Assembly: GCF_017302275.1 (NCBI RefSeq)
Contig: NZ_JAFLDR010000029.1
Span: 1-51,918, forward strand
Reading direction: 5' to 3'
Source of the DNA: Sulfuritalea sp.
GTDB lineage: Bacteria > Pseudomonadota > Gammaproteobacteria > Burkholderiales > Rhodocyclaceae
Length of the DNA stretch: 51,918 bases
The stretch's first letter is position 1. Each line of letters starts with the position of its first letter. Position numbers and translations under genes: made by a program. The notes below the pieces were generated by a model. That model ran no database searches. It was given only the letters and a program-made list of their open reading frames with translations, and had not been told where the DNA came from. Positions 42,541-50,397 of the stretch are shown here, piece after piece.

Positions 42541-42718
42541 GCCGGCGATGAGCCTTCGGTAGCAACCGCCAAGGTCGAGTCGGACAAGCGCAACCTCGAC
42601 TACAACGCGGCTACCGGGGCCGTCGGCGCCCGGCTTGAAATGAACTACTCAGTCCGTCGCGGCAAACGGCCGCACGCCGGTGAGAGCAGGACGATCCGCC
42701 GGCGTGCGGCTTTTTTTT
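42541..42718 (+). ncRNA. Candidate structured RNA ending in a strong terminator
   Basis: Between divergent hflX and the binding-protein gene lie nested complementary arms: GCCGG (42541-42545) with CCGGC (42630-42634), CGGTAGC (42557-42563) with GCTACCG (42610-42616), and GTCGAG (42574-42579) with CTCGAC (42595-42600). The terminator at 42669-42718 follows. No gene on the + strand would need that terminator, so a short transcript from this segment is plausible. It could also be a leader or attenuator of the downstream gene. I recognise no known RNA family. Confidence 0.4.
42669..42718 (+). terminator. Strong rho-independent terminator
   Basis: A perfect 12-bp stem GCCGCACGCCGG (42669-42680) and CCGGCGTGCGGC (42699-42710), an 18-base loop and eight T residues (42711-42718). 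It acts on + strand transcripts only. Confidence 0.88.
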
Positions 42719-42852
42719 GGGGGTGCGTGGAAGATCGCGCTGAAGCGGGTTGCGGCTCGCAATCGGGTCTGTGCTGCCATTCGTCGTATCCGTTTCGAGT
42801 TCACAAAGGTGACCGGTACACTTTGAAACCGGCCTTTCAAGATCAGCGCTGC

Positions 42853-42864
42853 TACTCCGGAGTA
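42853..42864. promoter_or_regulatory. Perfect 12-bp palindrome before the binding-protein gene
   Basis: TACTCCGGAGTA lies 38 bp upstream of the ATG at 42903, after the terminator. Its placement near the presumed promoter suggests an operator. No regulator gene is adjacent. Confidence 0.4.
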
Positions 42865-42902
42865 ATATCGCGTTTCACCATTGATGTTTTCTGGGGCGGG
42901 TG

Positions 42903-43880
42903 ATGAAGCGTCGCGAGGTCTTGGCAATTTTGGGTTCGTCACTCACGCTGGCGACTTTGCCCGCATGGGGCCAAAAAAAGCGTATTCCCCGCGTAGCGTG
43001 GTTCAGTTACGGTGATGCACGCTCGGTAGAAGGCATGCTTGCCGCCTTTACCAGAGGCATGCAGCAGCAAGGCTACGTTGCCGGCAAAAATGTCACCATC
43101 GATGTGCTCATGGGCGAGTTCTCCCAGGAGAAGACCTATCAACTGGCCGCAGAGCTTGTGGCTAACCCACCGGACCTGATCGTCACTCAGGGATTTGCCG
43201 TTCGAGCCGTCATGCAGCGGACCAGGACCATCCCGGTGGTCAGCGGTTTCAGTGGCGACATGGTCGAAGGCAAACTGGTTGCGAGCCATGCCCGGCCGGG
43301 TGGCAACGTAACAGGAATTCAGTTCCTTGCCCCAGAGCTGGTCGGCAAGCGCATGGAAATGCTGAAGGAACTCTTGCCGAAGCTCAATCGTGTTGCTGTA
43401 ATCGCCGACCCCGGGCACGCCGGGGAGCTGCTTGAACGAGCCGCCTCCCAGGCCGCTGCTGACAAGCTGCAGATTCGGATGGATTACTACCCGGTAAGAA
43501 GCCTGCCAGAAATCGATGCAGCATTGGAGTCGGCGCGAGCGGGTGGGGCTCAGGCGCTCGTGGTGTTCCCCGATTCCGTTACTTTGACAGGCAAGGAGCG
43601 AATTGCCGCCTATGCCATCAAGCATCGCCTGCCCTCGGTGTCAGGATGGGATGTTTTTGCCGAAGCCGGCCTGTTGCTCATGTACGGCCCTAACCTCAAT
43701 GCCTGCTGGAGCCGCCTCGCCTACCACGTTGATCGAATTCTCAAGGGCGCGAAACCGGCCGAACTGCCGGTCGAGATGCCGACGACCGTTGAGGTGATCG
43801 TTAACCTCAAGACAGCGAAGGCACTGGGCATCGCAGTGCCCCAGTCTTTCCTCCTGCGCGCCGACCGTGTTATCGAGTAG
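42903..43880 (+). CDS. Periplasmic binding protein of the ABC_sub_bind (TrpX-like) family
   Basis: The 325-residue protein starts MKRREVLAILGSSLTLATLPAWGQ, an export signal with a paired arginine (Sec or Tat) and likely cleavage after the Ala-Trp-Gly region. The mature part matches the ABC_sub_bind family: FTRGMQQQGYVAGKNVTIDV near 55, PDLIVTQG near 90 and ARPGGNVTGIQFLAPELVGKRMEML near 128. Such proteins bind amino acids or small aromatics. No permease or ATPase gene is present. The next gene, nine bases on, is a membrane adenylate cyclase, so this protein may serve signalling rather than uptake. Confidence 0.82.
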   Translation: MKRREVLAILGSSLTLATLPAWGQKKRIPRVAWFSYGDARSVEGMLAAFTRGMQQQGYVAGKNVTIDVLMGEFSQEKTYQLAAELVANPPDLIVTQGFAVRAVMQRTRTIPVVSGFSGDMVEGKLVASHARPGGNVTGIQFLAPELVGKRMEMLKELLPKLNRVAVIADPGHAGELLERAASQAAADKLQIRMDYYPVRSLPEIDAALESARAGGAQALVVFPDSVTLTGKERIAAYAIKHRLPSVSGWDVFAEAGLLLMYGPNLNACWSRLAYHVDRILKGAKPAELPVEMPTTVEVIVNLKTAKALGIAVPQSFLLRADRVIE

Positions 43881-43889
43881 GCAGACCGT

Positions 43890-45644
43890 ATGCTGCATAG
43901 GGCGCGGCTTTTCCAAAAATATGCAGTTTTGCTTGTGTCCCTGGTGGGTGGCGCGCTGCTCGTTAGCGGAGCTCTAAGCCTCTATTTTTCATACCAGGAA
44001 ACACGTGCAGCCCTGCTCGTCCTGGAGCATGAAAAGGCGCAATCTGCGGCAGTCCGTATTGACCAGTTCGTCCGGGAAATTGAGCGCCAGCTCGGCTGGA
44101 CGACCTTTCCCCAGTTCGGCGAGGGTTCCAGCGCCATCGAACTGAGACGGCTCGACCTGGTGAAGCTGCTGCGCCAGGTGCCGGCGATCATGGAAGCTTC
44201 CTACATCGATGGAAACGGCCTGGAGCAGGTGCGGCTGTCGCGTTTGGCCCTGGATGTGATCGGTGCCAGCCGGGACCGGTCTGGGGATGCATCCTTCATC
44301 CAGGCAGGCAAGAGCGGAACCTATTTCGGGCCCGTCTATTTTCGCAAGGATAGCGAACCCTACATGTCCATTGCATCCCGGGCCGGACGTGGCAGCGGCG
44401 TAACAGCGGTCGAGGTCAACCTCAAGTTCATCTGGGATGTCATTACCCAGATCCGTATTGGCAAGACCGGACTCGCCTACGTCGTCGATAGAAATGGCGC
44501 CCTGATCGCGCACCCGGACATCAGCCTGGTGTTGAGGAAGACGGACATGTCCGTGCTTCCTCAAGTCAAGGCCGCACTCTCCGCAAGTTTCATTGAATTG
44601 GGCCGATCCGTCGAAGACGATGCCCGTGACAGTAGTGGGCGCAAGGTGCTAACGGCGTACGCGCGGATCGAACCGCTGGGCTGGACCGTATTTGTCGAGC
44701 AGTTGCAGGAAGAAGCGCTGGCGCCCCTCTATATCTCCATGCTTCGCAGCGCGATGGTGCTATTGGCCGGCCTGCTGCTGGCGGTACTGGCCAGCCTGCT
44801 GCTGGCGCGGCGCCTGATGCGCCCGATCAATGCCCTGCGTGAAGGGGCAGCCGCCATTGGTGCAGGCGAACTCGGCCACCGGATCGATCTCGTCACCGGC
44901 GACGAACTGCAGGAGCTGGGAGAGCAGTTCAACAAGATGGGCGCGGACCTAAGTGCCTCGTATTCCCAGCTTGAGCAAAAGGTGCAGGAGCGCACTGCCG
45001 AGCTGCAGAAGGAACAAAGACGTTCCCAGAGCTTGCTGCACAACATGCTCCCGGTTGAAATTGCCGCGGAGCTATCGCTGACCGGTCATGTGCGTCCGGT
45101 TCGTTACGAGTCGGTCACCATCCTATTTACGGATTTCAGCGGCTTCACGCAGGCGGCCTCGGCAATGCCCGCAGACCGGATGGTTGCGGAGTTGAATGAG
45201 ATATTTGCCTCGTTTGACGACATCACGGAGCACTTCGGCGTCGAGAAGATCAAGACGATCGGCGACGCTTACATGGCGGTAGCGGGATTGCCGGTACCAT
45301 GCGCGGATCATGCGCAACGCTGTATCCGGGCCGGCCTTGCGCTGGTGGAATTTCTGGACCGGCGAAACGCCACTGCTGCGTTCAAGTGGTCAGTCCGTGT
45401 CGGTATTCATTCCGGGCCGGTGGTTGCGGGGATCGTCGGCAGAAAGAAGTACGCGTTTGACATCTGGGGCGACACGGTCAATATCGCTTCCAGGATGGAG
45501 AGTTCCGGTCAGGTCGGGCGGGTCAATGTATCGGCCTATACCTATGACCTGGCTTGCAATGAATTCGATTGCGAATACCGGGGAAAGATTGCTGCCAAGG
45601 GCAAAGGCGAGATCGACATGTATTTTGTCATTGGGCCGAAATGA
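43890..45644 (+). CDS. Class III adenylate cyclase with extracytoplasmic Cache-like sensor and HAMP
   Basis: The 584-residue protein has a membrane helix (10-35), an extracytoplasmic Cache-like domain (45-275, with IGKTGLAYVVDRNGALIAHPD near 190), a second helix (285-308), HAMP (RRLMRPINALREGAAAIG), a coiled linker and a class III cyclase domain (385-575). Metal ligands lie in TDFSGFT and IGDAYMA. The Lys of EKIKTIGDAY and Asp of FDIWGDTVNIASRMES are those that select ATP, so cAMP is the expected product. Co-transcription with the binding protein suggests that ligand-loaded binding protein reports to the sensor domain. Confidence 0.88.
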   Translation: MLHRARLFQKYAVLLVSLVGGALLVSGALSLYFSYQETRAALLVLEHEKAQSAAVRIDQFVREIERQLGWTTFPQFGEGSSAIELRRLDLVKLLRQVPAIMEASYIDGNGLEQVRLSRLALDVIGASRDRSGDASFIQAGKSGTYFGPVYFRKDSEPYMSIASRAGRGSGVTAVEVNLKFIWDVITQIRIGKTGLAYVVDRNGALIAHPDISLVLRKTDMSVLPQVKAALSASFIELGRSVEDDARDSSGRKVLTAYARIEPLGWTVFVEQLQEEALAPLYISMLRSAMVLLAGLLLAVLASLLLARRLMRPINALREGAAAIGAGELGHRIDLVTGDELQELGEQFNKMGADLSASYSQLEQKVQERTAELQKEQRRSQSLLHNMLPVEIAAELSLTGHVRPVRYESVTILFTDFSGFTQAASAMPADRMVAELNEIFASFDDITEHFGVEKIKTIGDAYMAVAGLPVPCADHAQRCIRAGLALVEFLDRRNATAAFKWSVRVGIHSGPVVAGIVGRKKYAFDIWGDTVNIASRMESSGQVGRVNVSAYTYDLACNEFDCEYRGKIAAKGKGEIDMYFVIGPK

Positions 45645-45760
45645 CCAATGGCCATAATGGCCGGGAACCCGTTGCGTGACTGTGCAGGCCATTCTGTCCG
45701 GTTTGCGCACTTTGCCGAGGTCGCGCCAAGGCAATGCAAGCTGCTTTCGACTTGGCCCGT

Positions 45761-46531
45761 TTATCCGGCGATCCCGTCGTAGATCAGCTTGGCGCCCGCC
45801 GCCAGCAGCGTCCAGGCAGTGACGAGGTTGAAGCCGCGCATGTCGACGGCGTGCAGCAGGCGGTAGCCAAGAAAGTAGCCGAGCGGGATCGCCGGTGCCA
45901 GCAGCAGCGATACGCCGAGGTTGGAGAGGTCGATCAGGCCGAGCTGGGCATAGGGTCCGAGCTTGGCGAAATTCACCACCGAAAAGAAGATTACCGTGGT
46001 GCCGACCATGCGCATCTTGTCCATGTTCTGCGGCATCAGGTATTGCATGATCGGCGGGCCGCCGGCGTGCGAGACGAAGCTGGTGAAGCCCGCGACGCTG
46101 CTCCAGAATATGCCGGGACCAAAAGTCGGCGCTGACAACACGGCGTTGGCGGTGCTGCGCGCGGCGCGGAAGCGATCGAGGGCGAAGGTCACGGCCTCGA
46201 TGCCGATCAGCAGCTTGATCCAGCGCCCGTCGACATGGCCGAAGGTGAGCCAGCCCAAGGCGATGCCGAGCATCGCGCCGGGCAGGATGATGCGCAGGTT
46301 GGCCGCATCGGCGCGGCCGCGGAACACCACCAGTCCGATGAGGTCGATCGTCAGCAGGATGGGCAGCATCACGGCGGAGGCGAAGGGTGCAGACACGGCC
46401 AGCGCCATCAGCGGCACGCCGAGGCTGCCGGCGGCGCCGCCGAAGCCGGCCTTGGACATGCCGAACAGCAGCGTGGCGATCGCGGCGAGCAGCCAGAAGG
46501 CGGGCGGCAGGGTGGCGGCATGGTCGAACAT
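45761..46531 (-). CDS. TauE/SafE family membrane permease
   Basis: The 256-residue protein has about eight helices and two family repeats: LLFGMSKAGFGGAAGSLGVPLMAL near residue 22 and GFTSFVSHAGGPPIMQYLMPQ near 150. TauE/SafE proteins export or import sulfur-containing organic anions such as sulfoacetate or sulfite. The substrate here is unknown. A copy of the dispersed motif sits between the two halves and reads LSAPTFGPG. The family normally has a short variable loop there. Confidence 0.82.
   Translation of the reverse strand: MFDHAATLPPAFWLLAAIATLLFGMSKAGFGGAAGSLGVPLMALAVSAPFASAVMLPILLTIDLIGLVVFRGRADAANLRIILPGAMLGIALGWLTFGHVDGRWIKLLIGIEAVTFALDRFRAARSTANAVLSAPTFGPGIFWSSVAGFTSFVSHAGGPPIMQYLMPQNMDKMRMVGTTVIFFSVVNFAKLGPYAQLGLIDLSNLGVSLLLAPAIPLGYFLGYRLLHAVDMRGFNLVTAWTLLAAGAKLIYDGIAG
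46122..46134 (-). repeat. Dispersed 13-bp motif, copy 6 (the only exact minus-strand copy)
   Basis: Exact core on the coding strand of the TauE-like gene, upstream GCCGTG-TTGT and downstream TGGTCCCGG. The following peptide GPG matches that after copy 3, so similarity extends beyond the core. Confidence 0.7.
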
Positions 46532-46803
46532 CGGGTGATGATCACCCAGTTCCCGCCGCCGATCCAGTCGACCGCGGCGGAATCTCGGCCTGAACCGGAC
46601 GCCGGCATGCCGCCTCTATGAATGTGAAATACTTTGTACGGAGTCCCCAGTGACAAACGCGCGTAGCGCACCGAACGGTAACCCCCCGCGAGGGGGGGAA
46701 GGGGGGCGGGCGAATATTTGGCTTTTCGCGTGTTTCATCTCTGCGGGTGGCGCTTGGTACCATGAGTGTTAGGCTGCGACCAGGAAAACCGGGAGGAGCG
46801 CTC

Positions 46804-47076
46804 ATGACCAACAAGATTACCGTGGCGGCGTCCGAGGTACGGGTGAACGACCACATCTACAACGGCACCGGCAGCAATGCCCATCCCACCTTCGCTTGGG
46901 AAACCGTGACCGAGGTGCGCCACGAGGAGGGCCTGATCCTGCTGATCACCGGCAACGCCAAGGGGCCGCATGGCGAGTTCTGGCTCGAAGCCGAGGAGCA
47001 GATCGTGGTGATCCGTTATCCGCAGCCGCCGGCGCCGACTCCGGCGGCGAAGCCGAAGGCCGGCCACGGTCGCTGA
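46804..47076 (+). CDS. Uncharacterised 90-residue protein
   Basis: A GGGAGGAG ribosome-binding site precedes the ATG. The sequence (MTNKITVAASEVRVNDHIYNG, TFAWETVTEVRHEEGLILLITGN, GEFWLEAEEQIVVIRYPQPPAP) looks like a small all-beta, SH3-like fold with a Pro/Ala/Lys tail. I know no function for it. It diverges from the TauE-like gene across a 270-bp gap that has only a G/C-run hairpin (CCCCCC-GCGA-GGGGGG, 46682-46697). It is separated from chrB by about 90 bp and lies on the same strand. Confidence 0.65.
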   Translation: MTNKITVAASEVRVNDHIYNGTGSNAHPTFAWETVTEVRHEEGLILLITGNAKGPHGEFWLEAEEQIVVIRYPQPPAPTPAAKPKAGHGR

Positions 47077-47132
47077 TTGCCACGCCGGAAAGGTCAGATG
47101 GTGTTTTTGTTATAAGGTTACGAAATATGTTA

Positions 47133-47161
47133 TTGATGTTACATCAACACGACGATGTAAC
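47133..47161 (+). promoter_or_regulatory. Overlapping dyads in the chr operon promoter
   Basis: TTGATGT-T-ACATCAA (47133-47147) overlaps a second perfect dyad, GTTACATC (47138-47145) with GATGTAAC (47154-47161). They end five bases before the chrB ATG, in an AT-rich upstream region, so a bound repressor would block the operon. ChrB proteins are known regulators of chr genes and are the obvious candidate. Confidence 0.65.
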
Positions 47162-47166
47162 CGCCC

Positions 47167-48078
47167 ATGGACTTCCTCGCCCTGTTCGTCAGCCTGCCGA
47201 CGCGTCAGACCGCCGGGCGCATGCGCATCTGGCGCGCGCTGCGTGCGCTGGGCTGTGCCACCCTGCGCGACGGGGTGTATCTGCTGCCCGACTCGGGAAA
47301 ACATGTCGCGGCGCTGGATGAAGTGGCCGCCGAAGTGCGTGCCGCACAGGGCATGGCTGATGTCTTCCTGCTCGGCGGACGCGACGAAAGCCAGCAGGCC
47401 GCCATCATCGCGTTGTTCGATCGTGCAACGGATTACGCCGCGCTGCTGGCGACGATGGGCCGGACCGATGGCAATGACGGCAAGGCCTTGCGCGGCCTGA
47501 AACGCGACCTGGCGGCGCTGGTCGCCATCGATTATTTCCCCGGCGAGGCGCAGCGCCAGGCCCGGGCGGCGCTGGCGGCGCTCGAAGCGGCGGCCAACGG
47601 CGAACCGGCGACGACGGCCGGAGAAATTCGCCGTCTCGCCAGCGCCGACTTTCAGGGCCGCACCTGGGCGACGCGCAAAAACCTCTGGGTCGACCGCATG
47701 GCCTCGGCCTGGCTGATCCGCCGCTTCATCGACCGCAAGGCGAAGTTCCTCTGGCTCGACAATCCGAAGAAATGCCCGAAGGCCGCGCTCGGCTTCGACT
47801 TCGACGGCGCCGCATTTACCCATGTCGGCGGACGCGTCAGCTTCGAGGTTCTCGCCGCGAGTTTCGGCCTCGACGCCGATCCCGCGCTTTCGCAAATTGC
47901 AGCGATCGTGCATTGCCTCGATGTCGGCGGCGTGCCGGTGGCCGAGGCGGCCGGCGTCGAAGCCGTGCTGGCCGGCCTGCGCGCCGCGTCCGAAGACGAC
48001 GACAAACTGCTCACTGCCGCCGCGCGCGTGTTCGACGGCCTCTATCAGCACTACCAACAGGAGCCCACGAATGGCTGA
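47167..48078 (+). CDS. chrB: Chromate resistance regulator ChrB
   Basis: The 303-residue protein has an N-terminal winged-helix-like part (LFVSLPTRQTAGRMRIWRALRALGCATLRDGVYLLPD, about 5-42) and the C-terminal ChrB domain (TWATRKNLWVDRMASAWLIRRFIDRKAKFLWL near 172-200, then GFDFDGAAFTHVGGRVSFEVLAASFGL). ChrB controls chromate-induced expression of chrA. It overlaps chrA by eight bases. The junction of the two domains carries an exact copy of the dispersed motif, read as LASADF. Confidence 0.85.
   Translation: MDFLALFVSLPTRQTAGRMRIWRALRALGCATLRDGVYLLPDSGKHVAALDEVAAEVRAAQGMADVFLLGGRDESQQAAIIALFDRATDYAALLATMGRTDGNDGKALRGLKRDLAALVAIDYFPGEAQRQARAALAALEAAANGEPATTAGEIRRLASADFQGRTWATRKNLWVDRMASAWLIRRFIDRKAKFLWLDNPKKCPKAALGFDFDGAAFTHVGGRVSFEVLAASFGLDADPALSQIAAIVHCLDVGGVPVAEAAGVEAVLAGLRAASEDDDKLLTAAARVFDGLYQHYQQEPTNG
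47640..47652 (+). repeat. Dispersed 13-bp motif, copy 7
   Basis: Exact core with upstream ATTCGCCGTC-TCGC, in chrB at the linker between its two domains. Confidence 0.7.
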
Positions 48079-49483
48079 TTCAAATAAGGATTCACCTTCC
48101 ACGGCTGGCTTTGCACAGCCAGCCGGCTCCGCGGGCGCGGAGCAATGCTCCGCGAATTCCCCGCTCCGCCCATCAGCGCCGACTTTCATGGAAGCCCTGC
48201 GCTTCTGGTTCAAGCTCGGTTTCATCAGCTTCGGCGGCCCGGCCGGACAGATCGCGATCATGCACCAGGAGCTGGTCGAGCGCCGGCGCTGGATTTCCGA
48301 GCACCGCTTCCTGCATGCGCTCAACTACTGCATGCTGCTGCCGGGGCCGGAAGCCTGCCAGCTGGCGATCTATACCGGCTGGCTGCTGCACGGCTTGCGC
48401 GGCGGATTGATGGCGGGCCTGCTGTTCTTCCTGCCGGCCTTCTTCCTGCTCTCCCTGCTGGCCGGGCTGTATCTGGCCTTCGGCGACCTGCCGCTGGTGC
48501 AGGGCGTGTTCTACGGCATCAAGCCGGCCGTGGTGGCCGTAGTGCTTTTCGCGGCCTGGCGCATCGGCTCGCGCGCGATCAAGAACGGCCTGCTGCTGGC
48601 GATCTCCGCCGCCGCCTTCGTCGGTATTTTCTTCTTCGACATCGGCTTTCCCTGGATTGTGCTGGCGGCGGGCATCCTCGGCGCGATTGGCGGCAAACTG
48701 CTGCCGGGGAAGTTTTCCGGCGGCGGCGGCCATGGCGGCAGCAACAAGGGCTACGGCCCGGCGCTGATCGACGACGACACGCCGCCGCCGCCGCACGCGA
48801 AGTTCTCCCTGGCCAAGCTGGCCCTGACCACGTTCGCTTTCGTTGCCGTCGGCGCCGCAACGCTGCTGGCGCTGCGCGGTAATGCCGACCTCTACCACAT
48901 GGGCGAGTTCTTCACCAAGGCCGCCTTCCTCACCATCGGCGGCGCCTATGCGGTGCTGCCCTACGTGTATCAGGGCGGCGTCGAGCAGTACGCCTGGCTC
49001 ACCGGCCCGCAGATGATGGACGGCCTGGCGCTGGGCGAAACCACACCGGGACCGCTGATCATGATCGTCACCTGGGTCGGCTACCTCGGCGGCGTGGCCA
49101 AGGCGGCGGCCGGCGGCTCGATTGCCTCGGGCCTGGCGGGTGCAACGGTGGCGACCTTCTTCACCTTCCTCCCCAGCTTCCTGTTCATCATCGCCGGCGG
49201 ACCGCTGGTCGAGGCCTCGCGCGACGACATCAAATTCACCGCGCCGCTGACCGGCATCACCGCCGCCGTGGTCGGCGTGATCGTGAACCTGGCCGCCTTC
49301 TTCGCCTGGCATACCTTCTGGCCGCAGGCCACCGCCGCCGCGCCCTTCGGCGGGTCCTTCGAGGGCCTAGCCGTGCTGATCGCCGCCGCCGCCTTCGTCG
49401 CGCTGTGGAAGTACAAGCAGGACATCATGAAAGTAATCGGCGTCTGCGCGCTGCTGGGCCTGGCGCTCTCGTTCATCCGCTGA
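48071..49483 (+). CDS. chrA: Chromate transporter ChrA
   Basis: The 470-residue protein has the two homologous CHR halves: FWFKLGFISFGGPAGQIAIMHQELVERRRWIS near residue 45 and FFTKAAFLTIGGAYAVLPYVYQGGVEQ near 280, each followed by PGP-type motifs (LLPGPEACQLAIYTGW; GETTPGPLIMIVTWVGYLGG). It exports chromate from the cytoplasm. The first 39 residues are not part of the family; the internal ATG at 48188 would give the normal start. The extension is encoded by two hairpins and a copy of the dispersed motif, suggesting insertion. Confidence 0.93.
   Translation: MADSNKDSPSTAGFAQPAGSAGAEQCSANSPLRPSAPTFMEALRFWFKLGFISFGGPAGQIAIMHQELVERRRWISEHRFLHALNYCMLLPGPEACQLAIYTGWLLHGLRGGLMAGLLFFLPAFFLLSLLAGLYLAFGDLPLVQGVFYGIKPAVVAVVLFAAWRIGSRAIKNGLLLAISAAAFVGIFFFDIGFPWIVLAAGILGAIGGKLLPGKFSGGGGHGGSNKGYGPALIDDDTPPPPHAKFSLAKLALTTFAFVAVGAATLLALRGNADLYHMGEFFTKAAFLTIGGAYAVLPYVYQGGVEQYAWLTGPQMMDGLALGETTPGPLIMIVTWVGYLGGVAKAAAGGSIASGLAGATVATFFTFLPSFLFIIAGGPLVEASRDDIKFTAPLTGITAAVVGVIVNLAAFFAWHTFWPQATAAAPFGGSFEGLAVLIAAAAFVALWKYKQDIMKVIGVCALLGLALSFIR
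48103..48154 (+). repeat. Tandem hairpins at the 5' end of chrA
   Basis: Two perfect inverted repeats in a row: GGCTGGCT-6 bp-AGCCAGCC (48103-48124) and CGCGGAGCA-A-TGCTCCGCG (48136-48154). They are translated as part of the non-conserved ChrA extension and end 19 bp before motif copy 8. Confidence 0.75.
48174..48186 (+). repeat. Dispersed 13-bp motif, copy 8
   Basis: Exact core with a diverged upstream flank (CCGCCCAT). It is followed directly by the internal ATG of chrA at 48188, in the frame reading APTF. Confidence 0.7.
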
Positions 49484-49495
49484 AAGGAAATCACC

Positions 49496-50086
49496 ATGCC
49501 CTACGAACTGAAGCCCCTTGCCTGCGACCCCGGCGCCATCGCCGGCATGTCGGAAAAGATCATCGTCAGCCATTACGAGAACAACTACGGCGGCGCAGTC
49601 AAGCGCCTCAACGCCATCGAGGCGCAACTGGCCGCGCTCGACTGGCCCGCGGCCCCGGTGTTCGCCATCAACGGCCTCAAGCGCGAGCAGATGGTGGCAA
49701 TGAACTCGATGCTGCTGCATGAGGTGTTCTTCGACAGCCTGGGCGCGAGCCAGGCATCCGGCGCGCTGGCCGCACGCTTCGACACCGACTTCGGCGGCGT
49801 CGACAAGTGGGCGGCGCAGTTCGCCGCCATGGGCAAGGCGCTGGGCGGCGGTTCGGGCTGGGTGCTGCTGGCCTGGTCGCCGCGCGATGGGCGCCTCATC
49901 AACACCTGGGCCGCCGACCATACCGGCAACCTCGCCGGCGCGACGCCGCTGCTGGCGCTGGACATGTACGAGCACAGTTACCACATGGACTTCGGCGCCA
50001 AGGCCGGCGCCTATGTCGATGCCTTCATGAACAACGCCAACCTCGCCGCCGCGTCGCGCAAGTTCGCGGCGCTCGCCGGAGCCTGA
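49496..50086 (+). CDS. chrC: Fe/Mn superoxide dismutase of the chr operon (ChrC-like)
   Basis: The 196-residue protein has the four metal ligands of the Fe/Mn superoxide dismutase family: His26 in KIIVSHYENNYGGAV, His in MNSMLLHEVFF near 75, and Asp and His in LLALDMYEHSYHMDFG near 155-163. The first motif differs from the HxxxxHxxYV of housekeeping enzymes, as in ChrC of chromate-resistance clusters. It would remove superoxide formed as chromate is reduced. It starts 13 bp after chrA with an AAGGAAA ribosome-binding site. Confidence 0.88.
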   Translation: MPYELKPLACDPGAIAGMSEKIIVSHYENNYGGAVKRLNAIEAQLAALDWPAAPVFAINGLKREQMVAMNSMLLHEVFFDSLGASQASGALAARFDTDFGGVDKWAAQFAAMGKALGGGSGWVLLAWSPRDGRLINTWAADHTGNLAGATPLLALDMYEHSYHMDFGAKAGAYVDAFMNNANLAAASRKFAALAGA

Positions 50087-50088
50087 TC

Positions 50089-50397
50089 ATGGAGCGCACG
50101 ATCAAGCCGCAGGACCTGAAGCTCGCCGGCAAGCACCTGATCGACGTCAGGCGCGCCGCCGATCGCGATGTGTCGGCCGAACAAATCCCCGGCGCACGCT
50201 GGCACGATCCCGCGCAGATCGCGGAGTGGGTGGGAGCCTTGCCGAAGGACAAGGAAATCGTCCTCTATTGCGTGCGCGGCGGCTCGGTGTCGAACGGCGT
50301 GGTCGATACCCTGCGCGCCGCCGGACTCGATGCCGGATTCATCGAGGGCGGCATGGAAGCCTGGAAGGCTGTTGGCGGGGAGGTAAATGCAAAATGA
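50089..50397 (+). CDS. chrE: Single-domain rhodanese of the chr operon (ChrE-like)
   Basis: The 102-residue protein is one rhodanese domain. The active-site loop is IVLYCVRGGSVSNG with Cys61, and HLIDVRRAADRDVSAEQIPGARW near residue 16 is the usual strand. Rhodanese-like ChrE proteins occur in chromate clusters and may break down chromium-thiol adducts or move sulfane sulfur. It starts two bases after the dismutase stop and overlaps the next gene by ATGA. Confidence 0.85.
   Translation: MERTIKPQDLKLAGKHLIDVRRAADRDVSAEQIPGARWHDPAQIAEWVGALPKDKEIVLYCVRGGSVSNGVVDTLRAAGLDAGFIEGGMEAWKAVGGEVNAK

Noticed and set aside
42490-42903. A + strand reading frame covering the structured segment
   Set aside because: It runs straight through a strong terminator, has no ribosome-binding site and no family resemblance.
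46682-46698. CCCCCC-GCGA-GGGGGGG hairpin as a terminator
   Set aside because: No T-tract on either strand, and it lies in a divergent promoter gap where no transcript should end.
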